A stretch of 64,000 nucleotides of DNA from Bacteroidaceae bacterium (GTDB lineage: Bacteria > Bacteroidota > Bacteroidia > Bacteroidales > Bacteroidaceae): assembly GCA_017534535.1 (NCBI GenBank), contig JAFXVZ010000003.1:1-64000 (forward strand), read 5' to 3'. A program made the position numbers and the translations under genes. Shown here piece by piece: positions 17,632 through 24,228 of the stretch (the stretch's first letter is position 1; the number at the start of each line of letters is the position of its first letter). The notes below the pieces were generated by a model. That model was not told the DNA's origin and did not search any database. It saw only the letters and a list, made by a program, of their open reading frames with translations.

Positions 17632-19026
17632 ATGTTCGAACTGCTTAAATACAAGGATAACATAGCTTGTATAACTCCTTCAGGAGAGTGTGTCACCTAT
17701 AGTGAATTGCAGGCTTTATCTGCTAAGATTGAGGCCCAATTGAAACCTCATCAGCTGGTATTCTGCTTGTGCAGCAATTCTATTGGGTCAGTTGCAGGTT
17801 ATGTGTCGTTTGTAAACAAAGGAGATGCTACGCTATTGTTGGACACTCACATAGAACAATCTGCATTTGTAAAATTATATAAGGCATATCGTCCACATTA
17901 CTTGTGGGTTCCAGAAGATTTTATTGCTCCTGAATATGGTAGCAAAATATTAGCAGTGGGTAGTTATGTTTTATGGGAGTTCAAGTCAAATGATACTCCT
18001 GTAAATGACCATCTTTCTGTATTGCTTACCACTTCAGGCAGCACAGGCTCGCCTAAATTAGTGCGCTTGTCAACTGAGAATTTGAAGAGCAATGCGTTGT
18101 CCATAGCAGAGTATCTACACATTACTGCAGATGAGCGACCAATAACGAGCTTGCCCATGTACTATTCATTTGGTTTGTCTGTTATCAACAGTCACTTACT
18201 CATGGGCGCAACGCTTTTGCTGACCCCAGCATCATATATAGAACGTGAGTTTTGGCAGTTTGCCAATGACAATGGTTTCACATCCTTCTCGGGTGTTCCT
18301 TACACCTATGAGATCATGAAGAAGCTGAAGCTTTGGAAACAACCTATGCCAACGCTTCATACCCTGACACAGGCGGGTGGAAAATTGAGCAACGAACTGC
18401 TACAGTTCTTTATGGAGAAGTATGAACCACAGGGCGTGAAGTTTTATTTGATGTATGGACAGACAGAGGCAACAGCACGCATGAGTTATTTGGAACCAAT
18501 GTATGGAAAGACAAAACTTGGAAGTATAGGCAAAGGCATTCCTGGTGGTACTTTTTCTTTGGTTAATGATGATGGTTGTATTATTGAGACTGCTAATGAG
18601 GTAGGGGAATTGGTATATCAAGGGGCCAATGTTTGTTTAGGCTATGCGGAGTGTGCTGCCGACTTGATGAAGGATGATGATAATCATGGTGTGCTATATA
18701 CAGGCGATCTTGCCTATCGTGATTTAGATGGCTTTTATTTCATAGTTGGACGTAAGAAGCGTTTCCTCAAACTGTTTGGCAATCGCATCAGCCTTGATTA
18801 TGTTGAAACACTGCTCAAGACTAAGTTGAAAGAATGTGTTTGTGTGGGTGACGACTCAAAGCTTATCATATATACCACAGATATTGGCTACAACGAGAGT
18901 GAAATCATAGATTTTATTGTAAGTCGAACTAAAATTGTTCGTACAGTATTCTTTGTCAGACATATTGACGTGATTCCTCGTTCAGATTCAGGCAAAGTGC
19001 TGTATAAAGAATTAAGAATAGATTAG
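17632..19026 (+). CDS. AMP-binding acyl ligase (acyl-CoA/acyl-ACP synthetase-like)
   Basis: A 464-residue adenylate-forming enzyme. The phosphate loop motif LLTTSGSTGSPK is at about residues 125-136, YGQTEATARMSY is the A5 motif, TGDLAYRDLDGFYFIVGRKK is A7/A8, and SGKVLYKEL supplies the C-terminal catalytic Lys. It is shorter at the N-terminus than typical acyl-CoA synthetases. The ATG at 17632 is preferred over the TTG just before it. With two ACPs immediately upstream, it most likely activates a carboxylic acid and loads it onto an ACP. Confidence 0.88.
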   Translation: MFELLKYKDNIACITPSGECVTYSELQALSAKIEAQLKPHQLVFCLCSNSIGSVAGYVSFVNKGDATLLLDTHIEQSAFVKLYKAYRPHYLWVPEDFIAPEYGSKILAVGSYVLWEFKSNDTPVNDHLSVLLTTSGSTGSPKLVRLSTENLKSNALSIAEYLHITADERPITSLPMYYSFGLSVINSHLLMGATLLLTPASYIEREFWQFANDNGFTSFSGVPYTYEIMKKLKLWKQPMPTLHTLTQAGGKLSNELLQFFMEKYEPQGVKFYLMYGQTEATARMSYLEPMYGKTKLGSIGKGIPGGTFSLVNDDGCIIETANEVGELVYQGANVCLGYAECAADLMKDDDNHGVLYTGDLAYRDLDGFYFIVGRKKRFLKLFGNRISLDYVETLLKTKLKECVCVGDDSKLIIYTTDIGYNESEIIDFIVSRTKIVRTVFFVRHIDVIPRSDSGKVLYKELRID

Positions 19027-19029
19027 AAA

Positions 19030-20088
19030 ATGGCATATCAAATTATTAAAAATGTAAGTGTTGCTGGTATTACAACCTGTGTGCCGAAGAATGTGGAGGA
19101 AAATACATCTCTGCCTTTTTTCAAGGAAGGGGAGGCAGAGAAAGTAATTCTTTCTACAGGCATCGAGAGAAGACGTATTGTGTCCCCGGGTGTTACATCA
19201 GGTGACCTGTGTAGCAAGGCAGCAGAAGATTTGATTCAGGGTTTGGGTTGGGATAAGGAAGAAATAGATTGTCTGGTTTTCGTGAGTCAGACACATGACT
19301 ACATCCTACCAGCAACTTCTTGTGTCATTCAAGGGAAGTTGGGCTTGCCCAACTCATGTTGCTGTTTTGACATTTCATATGGTTGTTCAGGTTGGGTATA
19401 TGGCTTAAGCGTCATTTCTGCCATGATTTCTGGTGGCGTAATGAAAAAGGGATTGTTGCTTGTGGGCGATACAACTTCCACTTTCAAGTCTGCCAAGGAT
19501 AAGACAGCAAGACCTCTTTTCGGTGATGCAGGAACAGCTACCGCGATTGAGTTTAAGGAAGATGCTGAAGAAATGAGGTTTGCCCTTTATGCCAACGGCT
19601 ATAAATATGATTCTATCATTGTTCCTGATGGTGGTTGCCGCAACCCTTTCTCTGCATCATCTCTCGTGGAGACTGAGTATGAGGAAGGAGTAATACGTAC
19701 ACCCATGCATTCAGCCATGAATGGTATGGATGTTTTTTCGTTCGGTATTACCAAAGCTCCAGAAGTGACAAAGGAAATATTGGAGTTTTCAGGTAAGACA
19801 GTCGATGAGGTGGATTACTTCATTTTTCATCAAGCTAATAAGTTTATGAATGAGAAAATTCGCAAAAAACTAAAGATTGCAGAAGAGAAGGTGCCATATT
19901 CCATGAAAGACTTTGGTAACGTGAGCTGTGCTACTATTCCTTTGACTATTGACTACCGATTCAATAATGCTTCAGAGTTGAAGGACAAAGAGATTGTTGC
20001 AACTGCTTTTGGCGTTGGTCTTTCATGGGGCAGTACAATCTTCAGGCTATCTGATATTAAATATATAGGAATGTCTGAATATGAGTAA
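19030..20088 (+). CDS. 3-oxoacyl-ACP synthase III (FabH-like ketosynthase)
   Basis: A 352-residue KAS III. The catalytic triad is visible: Cys119 in SYGCSGWVYGL, His267 in IFHQANKFM and Asn297 in FGNVSCATIPLT. FabH-type enzymes condense an acyl-CoA starter with malonyl-ACP; related enzymes transfer acyl groups. Set between the acyl ligase and a FabG-like reductase, it is placed to extend a starter by two carbons, giving for example a 3-oxobutyryl-ACP. It overlaps the reductase by 8 bp. Confidence 0.9.
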   Translation: MAYQIIKNVSVAGITTCVPKNVEENTSLPFFKEGEAEKVILSTGIERRRIVSPGVTSGDLCSKAAEDLIQGLGWDKEEIDCLVFVSQTHDYILPATSCVIQGKLGLPNSCCCFDISYGCSGWVYGLSVISAMISGGVMKKGLLLVGDTTSTFKSAKDKTARPLFGDAGTATAIEFKEDAEEMRFALYANGYKYDSIIVPDGGCRNPFSASSLVETEYEEGVIRTPMHSAMNGMDVFSFGITKAPEVTKEILEFSGKTVDEVDYFIFHQANKFMNEKIRKKLKIAEEKVPYSMKDFGNVSCATIPLTIDYRFNNASELKDKEIVATAFGVGLSWGSTIFRLSDIKYIGMSEYE

Positions 20089-20827
20089 TATATTTAGCTT
20101 GCTCCGCAAAAAAATTTTGGTAACAGGTGCTGCATCTGGTATCGGGCGTTGTGTGGCTGTCGAGGCCTCTAAGTTGGGCGCCAGCATGGTTTTAGTTGAT
20201 CTCAATGAGACAGGTTTGCATGAAACATTTACTATGTTGGAGGAGGGATCACATGCAATATATAAGTGTGATCTTACTAGTTCAGAGGAGAGAGAAAAAC
20301 TCATCAGTCAAATTGGAAAACTGGATGGTGTGGTGAATTGTGTTGGTGTAGGCATGACCTTGCCATTTAAGTTCTGTTCAGAGAAAGAACTTGGCCGAAT
20401 CATGAACATCAATTTTTTTGGCCCCACTTATCTTGTGCAATCATTGGCTAAAAGCAATAAGATTAATAAGAAGGCGTCAATTGTCTATATGGCCAGCATT
20501 GATGGTACTGTTACTGGTCATATCGGTAATTCATGCTATGCAGCGTCAAAAGGTGCAATTATGGGATCCGTACGCACTCAAGCTTTGGAGTTTGCTAGCC
20601 GTGGCATTCGCGTCAATTGTGTTTCACCCGCACGTGTCAATACTCCACTGCTTAAGCGAGATAACATTTCTGAGGAACAGGTGGAGGCTAACAAGCAGGA
20701 ATATCCGATGAAGCGTTATGCTGAGCCAATCGAGATAGCTGGATACATTCTTTATCTACTTTCGGATGTGAGTTCATATACATCCGGATCTAACTTGGTG
20801 ATAGATGGTTGTTTTACGATATCATAA
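20081..20827 (+). CDS. 3-oxoacyl-ACP reductase-like SDR (FabG-like)
   Basis: A 248-residue SDR with VTGAASGIGRCVAVEA, a conserved Ser in MASIDG, YAASKGAIMG and RGIRVNCVSPARVNTP, then a C-terminal EIAGYILYLLSD segment typical of FabG. Its start lies inside the end of the ketosynthase gene. The order ACP-ACP-ligase-KAS III-reductase suggests synthesis of a 3-hydroxyacyl-ACP that a neighbouring acyltransferase attaches to the polysaccharide. Confidence 0.86.
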   Translation: MSNIFSLLRKKILVTGAASGIGRCVAVEASKLGASMVLVDLNETGLHETFTMLEEGSHAIYKCDLTSSEEREKLISQIGKLDGVVNCVGVGMTLPFKFCSEKELGRIMNINFFGPTYLVQSLAKSNKINKKASIVYMASIDGTVTGHIGNSCYAASKGAIMGSVRTQALEFASRGIRVNCVSPARVNTPLLKRDNISEEQVEANKQEYPMKRYAEPIEIAGYILYLLSDVSSYTSGSNLVIDGCFTIS

Positions 20828-20852
20828 TAGTATAACATAAATATTAATTAAT

Positions 20853-21416
20853 ATGGAAAGAACATTGCGACAGCGCATTAGTAGAATTGTAAGAGGCTTA
20901 TACACCTATGGATATTTGAAATATCTGAAAGGAATGGATATAGGCAAGAATTGTTCCGTTTCAAAGTCTGCAACGATGGAAAGAGCATATCCCAAATCAG
21001 TTCATATAGGTGACAATACCAGGATCTCAATAGAAGCAATGGTGTTGGGGCACGACTATTTTCGCGGAAAGGAGCAGAGTGATACATATATCGGACATAA
21101 CACATCAATTGGGGGCAGAGCAATTATCTTGCCAGGACTGAGGATAGGTAATCATTGTTTTATCGGTGCAGGTGCTGTTGTTACCAAAGATATACCTGAC
21201 CATTGTTTAGCGGCAGGTAATCCAGCAAAAGTCTTGCGTGTTGGTATTGAGTTAAACGACCATTATCAGATAATAAATCATGGACATAAGCCATCTGATG
21301 ACGGTAGTGTGTTGACGGATGTGTGTGGTGTGGTGGCGGGGGGGGGTAAACGCCTAAATACCAATAAATTAGATTGTATATCAAACAATATATATGTAAC
21401 TCGCCTTTGTGCATAA
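20853..21416 (+). CDS. Left-handed beta-helix acetyltransferase with a G9 tract near its end
   Basis: A 187-residue protein. Residues about 35-130 form hexapeptide repeats ([20 protein letters not shown] and [20 protein letters not shown]), ending in [13 protein letters not shown] as in maltose O-acetyltransferase relatives. After residue about 133 the sequence becomes unusual, with a Gly/Val stretch encoded by a run of nine G (21338-21346) and a tail unlike the family. Loss of one G would end the protein five codons after the tract begins; gain of one would end it at the tract. The tail may thus be variable, and the true family C-terminus may be the shorter form. Confidence 0.82.
   Translation: MERTLRQRISRIVRGLYTYGYLKYLKGMDIGKNCSVSKSATMERAYPKSVHIGDNTRISIEAMVLGHDYFRGKEQSDTYIGHNTSIGGRAIILPGLRIGNHCFIGAGAVVTKDIPDHCLAAGNPAKVLRVGIELNDHYQIINHGHKPSDDGSVLTDVCGVVAGGGKRLNTNKLDCISNNIYVTRLCA
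21338..21346. repeat. G9 homopolymer inside the acetyltransferase gene
   Basis: Nine consecutive G on the + strand lie in the last third of the acetyltransferase reading frame. Homopolymeric G tracts of this length are classic slipped-strand sites. Both single-base changes bring in an early stop here (GTA AAC GCC TAA after loss, TAA directly after gain). Confidence 0.85.
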
Positions 21417-21428
21417 CTTTTTAAGGGA

Positions 21429-22307
21429 ATGGAAAAGCAACAACTTATCTCCGTAAAGAGTTTCTCTGCAGACGAATTACGGAAATGGCAGCTAAAGCTG
21501 TTAGACATCTTAGTTTATTTCAGAGATTTCTGTGAATCTCACAATCTCCGTTTTTATTTGGCCGCAGGTACTTGTATTGGTGCTGTTCGTCATCATGGGT
21601 TTATTCCTTGGGATGATGATTTGGACGTGCAAATGCCTAGGAAAGACTTTGAGAAATTATTTGAATTGTGGGAAAGGGATGCTGACAAGTCTAGATTCCG
21701 TTGTGAAAGGACAGATGAGTCTAAATGTGTAAAATTTCAAATGGGGTTGGCTCGTAGTATGGATACTACATGCATCTTTGATCATAGCGTTGATATGGAT
21801 ATATGCCAAGGGCTAAAAATTGATATTGAATTTTTAGATGGTGTACCTAATGAAAAATGGAAGAGGAAAATCAATGAAATTGTTTCGAAACTCTTTGCGT
21901 TATTAAGGGCAGAGCGTGTTCCTAATAGAAAATCAAAAGCTGTAGAAATCATGTCTAAAGTTCTGTTGACATTGTTTCCTACTCATAGAATTAGATATAA
22001 AGTATCGAGAATGCTTGAAAAATACCTTATGCGCTATGATTTTGATGGAGACTATGAATATGTACGTTATTTGTCAACGGATTTAAGGCGTAAATGTTTA
22101 TATGACAAGGCTGTATATTTGGATTTTGAGGGTTATAAAATGCCTGTTCCTGTTGGATATGACGAGTATTTGAGAGACCAGTATGGTGATTATACACAGC
22201 TCCCTCCTGAAAGCAAAAGAAAACCGATTACAGACAATATCTTTTTTTATGATTTGGATCATAGTTATCTTAATTATAAGGGGATTTATTATTGCGTTAA
22301 GAAATAG
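21429..22307 (+). CDS. LicD family phosphotransferase
   Basis: A 292-residue LicD-type protein. The diagnostic stretch AAGTCIGAVRHHGFIPWDDD, followed by LDVQMPRKDFEKL, lies at about residues 42-75. LicD proteins transfer phosphocholine or other phospho-substituents from CDP or other activated donors onto glycans, and Bacteroidetes homologues are common in capsule loci. It begins 12 bp after the acetyltransferase gene and is the last + strand gene of locus A. Phosphocholine itself is not implied because no licA, licB or licC partner is visible. Confidence 0.87.
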   Translation: MEKQQLISVKSFSADELRKWQLKLLDILVYFRDFCESHNLRFYLAAGTCIGAVRHHGFIPWDDDLDVQMPRKDFEKLFELWERDADKSRFRCERTDESKCVKFQMGLARSMDTTCIFDHSVDMDICQGLKIDIEFLDGVPNEKWKRKINEIVSKLFALLRAERVPNRKSKAVEIMSKVLLTLFPTHRIRYKVSRMLEKYLMRYDFDGDYEYVRYLSTDLRRKCLYDKAVYLDFEGYKMPVPVGYDEYLRDQYGDYTQLPPESKRKPITDNIFFYDLDHSYLNYKGIYYCVKK

Positions 22308-22390
22308 AATGCGAACATCGTTGTTATACTTTAGTAACCGAAACGATAAGTTAGGAACTATTGGTTACGTTTAATATAATGAATGAAAAC

Positions 22391-22410
22391 CCAGCCTTTT
22401 AGGAGGCTGG
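22391..22410. terminator. Hairpin between convergent licD and amidase genes
   Basis: A 7-bp perfect stem (CCAGCCT / AGGCTGG) with a 6-nt loop lies between two convergent genes, 84 bp after the licD stop and 16 bp after the amidase stop. It is followed on the + strand by ATTTTG and preceded by AAAA, so it could end transcription from both sides. Confidence 0.65.
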
Positions 22411-22425
22411 ATTTTGATAAAGGCT

Positions 22426-22845
22426 TCAATTATTGAAGATTGCACGATACTCTTCTGCGTCGAACGAGGGGCAGGGCTTGGATCTGTCAAACTCGTTGTG
22501 ACCGAAGATGAGGGCGTTGGGGAACTGCTGCTTCAGGCGTATCAGCAAATCTAACAGGGTGTCACGTTGTGCCTCTGTTCGGGTGTCGGCAGACTCTCCA
22601 TTTTCATCCAGACCACCTTCATAGCAGATGCCGATGGAGTGGGTGTTGTGGAGCGCACAGTGGGCACCGACCTGTTCCAATGGTCTGCCTACATGCAGAG
22701 AACCGTCACGTTCCACATAGTAGTGGTAGCCGATGTCCTTGAAACCACGATGCTTGATGTGGTCTCGCTTGCAGTCTTCGAAGGTCAGTCTTTTGCCTTC
22801 TGGCGTGCCTGAACAGTGCAGGATGATAAGGGTGATGGTTCTCAT
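22426..22845 (-). CDS. N-acetylmuramoyl-L-alanine amidase (amidase_2 type)
   Basis: A 139-residue phage-lysozyme-like amidase with LIILHCSGTPEG at the start (first zinc His), DIGYHYYVERDGSLHVGRP, the central GAHCALHNTHSIGICYEGG and a C-terminal HNEFDRSKPCPSFDA. This is the T7-lysozyme type of fold without a signal peptide. It is the last gene of a five-gene minus-strand cassette common in Bacteroidales capsule regions. Its start overlaps the stop of the smalltalk gene. The biological role of these amidases in this setting is not established. Confidence 0.9.
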   Translation of the reverse strand: MRTITLIILHCSGTPEGKRLTFEDCKRDHIKHRGFKDIGYHYYVERDGSLHVGRPLEQVGAHCALHNTHSIGICYEGGLDENGESADTRTEAQRDTLLDLLIRLKQQFPNALIFGHNEFDRSKPCPSFDAEEYRAIFNN

Positions 22846-22952
22846 ATCAGGTTGTAACAGGAGTTGAAGGTGATGGCACTTGCGATAGTAGTAGCTGCAG
22901 TCAGTAAGGCCTGGATGACGGTGTTCCAGTTGACTTTGATTTTCTTGAACAT
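22842..22952 (-). CDS. Smalltalk-type small protein
   Basis: A 36-residue open frame begins with MFKKIKVNWNTVIQALLTAA and continues with a hydrophobic Ala/Thr/Ile stretch and a Cys near the end. It matches the short, basic-then-hydrophobic form of the proteins named smalltalk in Bacteroidetes annotations. Its stop overlaps the amidase start (ATGA on the minus strand), and it lies between the HU-like and amidase genes, as is usual. One membrane helix is likely. Function unknown. Confidence 0.8.
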   Translation of the reverse strand: MFKKIKVNWNTVIQALLTAATTIASAITFNSCYNLI

Positions 22953-22964
22953 ACGTTTCTTTAA

Positions 22965-23008
22965 AGGTTAAAGGTTAAAGTTTAAAGGAAGAAGGGGAGG
23001 GGAGGTTA
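22965..23008. repeat. Heptanucleotide tract (TTAAAGG family)
   Basis: Units TTAAAGG, TTAAAGG, TTAAAGT, TTAAAGG, then AAGAAGG and GGAGGGG-like units keep a 7-bp step between the smalltalk and HU-like genes. Confidence 0.75.
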
Positions 23009-23080
23009 TAACCCTTTGCCATTTCGTGACACCTCCCCTAACTTATGAGAAGCTTTTTACTCCTCCGCTCCTTGGGGGCA

Positions 23081-23101
23081 CCTCCCCTATGTTAGGGGAG
23101 G
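23081..23101. terminator. Perfect 9-bp hairpin just after the HU-like gene
   Basis: CCTCCCCTA and TAGGGGAGG pair perfectly around a 3-nt loop, 10 bp past the HU-like stop on the minus strand. A second copy of the left arm lies at 23031-23040. No T-run follows, so it may be an RNA-stabilising or palindromic repeat element and not a true intrinsic terminator. Confidence 0.5.
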
Positions 23102-23111
23102 AGTTTGGAGT

Positions 23112-23648
23112 TTAGATGTCAAGGCCATCATCACCACCGCCACCACCATCATTACCTCCGGTGTTACCTCCAGTTGAGCCACCTGTGCTACCGCCCGTGT
23201 TCCCACCAGTACCAGAGCCGTTAGAGCTGCCGGTGGATGAGACACCAGTTAGGGCTACAGCCTTCTTCAAGGTGGCGTTGAGCTTCAGACCCTTGGCGAG
23301 CATGATGCCTGTGGCACGGGCACGGAGCTTGACTCCCTGGATGTTCTTCTGAACGGAGAAGTCTTCCTCATCTTCAGCACCGCCCTTGGCGTTCTTGATG
23401 CCGATGGAGAAGATGGCCAGGTTGCTAATCTTGACGTTCTTGCCCTCTAAGAGCAGCTCGTGGATACAGTGAACCATGTCGGTGAGCATACCCTTGATGG
23501 CTCCCTGGGAGAACGGGGTGTTGTGGCTGGCCATGTGTTCTGCCAGGTCATCCTCGTTGATGGTCTCTTCGATGACAGGATAGGCGAACAGCTTGCCGTA
23601 GATGGCCTGCTTGACGTTCTTGCACTGCTTCAAGATGTAACGAATCAT
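23112..23648 (-). CDS. HU-like DNA-binding protein with glycine-rich tail
   Basis: A 178-residue protein when started at the ATG at 23648; a longer frame to 23747 adds a segment that looks non-coding. The N-terminal part has the HU/IHF-like pattern of this Bacteroidales family: EDLAEHMASHNTPFSQGAIK, a helical stretch, LLLEGKNVKISNLAIFSIGI and KLRARATGIMLAKGLKLN. The C-terminal 35 residues are almost only Gly, Ser, Thr, Asn and Asp, arranged as GGNTGGST-like repeats. It lies in the middle of the antisense cassette. It probably binds DNA; the target is unknown. Confidence 0.85.
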   Translation of the reverse strand: MIRYILKQCKNVKQAIYGKLFAYPVIEETINEDDLAEHMASHNTPFSQGAIKGMLTDMVHCIHELLLEGKNVKISNLAIFSIGIKNAKGGAEDEEDFSVQKNIQGVKLRARATGIMLAKGLKLNATLKKAVALTGVSSTGSSNGSGTGGNTGGSTGGSTGGNTGGNDGGGGGDDGLDI

Positions 23649-23819
23649 ACTGAATAATTGTACATTAAAGATTGAAAACTGAACATTGGTCGCGCGCTTG
23701 ACTTTTGTCCGCCATTGAGTTTCAATGACAGTGCAAAGATACAACACCGTGCAGCCCTACTGTCCGCTTGCTTCCGTTTCGTCCCGTTTTTTCCGTATTA
23801 TTCCGTTTCCAGCAGTTTC

Positions 23820-24005
23820 TCAAGGCTCTGGAATGATGGTAAACCGTTTGAGGATGAACTCTACGACGTTTGGAGGCACTACCTTGGCATTGCGTTTCAT
23901 GCCCATCTGCTCAAGTTCTTTCTCGTAAGGCTTGAGCCAGCGCATCAGGGTCTTGACGGTCACTCCCGCATAGCTGGCAAGTTGTTGTTTGCTCATTGAT
24001 TTCAT
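23820..24005 (-). CDS. DUF4248 family small HTH protein
   Basis: A 61-residue protein, MKSMSKQQLASYAGVTVKTL followed by MRWLKPYEKELEQMGMKRNA and a Pro-Pro-Asn-Val-Val segment. The early part reads as a helix-turn-helix, and the family is regularly found next to the VirE-like primase and HU-like genes in Bacteroidales. It may start at the internal Met4. It is likely a DNA-binding accessory of the cassette. Confidence 0.82.
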   Translation of the reverse strand: MKSMSKQQLASYAGVTVKTLMRWLKPYEKELEQMGMKRNAKVVPPNVVEFILKRFTIIPEP

Positions 24006-24107
24006 AACTCTATTGTTTATGAGGGTTTAACACTATGTTTACAGGTGATTAACCTATGGTTTGGACAAGTTAAGCCTGTGGCTTTTTTGTTGAAATATAC
24101 AGCTTGT

Positions 24108-24220
24108 GTGAAGCGGTGAAGTTTCCTATACTAACTTTTATATACGTGAAAAAACTATATAGAGTTGAAATAGTTTATTGTATATAGGGAAAGTTGCTGA
24201 ACCTTGCTTCACCGCTTCAC
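24108..24220. other. Long inverted repeat in the gap before the VirE-like gene's 3' end
   Basis: A perfect 14-bp inverted pair (GTGAAGCGGTGAAG at 24108-24121, CTTCACCGCTTCAC at 24207-24220) encloses 85 bp. Just inside, TTTCCTATA and TATATAGGGAAA extend the pairing with a bulge. The gap between the VirE-like and DUF4248 genes is 223 bp and holds no other gene. It could fold into a large hairpin RNA, or be a recognition site for the primase-like or HU-like protein. Confidence 0.65.
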
Positions 24221-24228
24221 GCAGGACT

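Noticed and set aside
23116..23352. Proline-rich + strand frame
   Set aside because: It is the complement of the glycine-rich tail of the HU-like gene and has no support of its own.
23649..23747. 33-residue N-terminal extension of the HU-like protein
   Set aside because: The added part contains a low-complexity VQFSIFNVQLFS stretch of repeat type, and the conserved family start is the Met at 23648.
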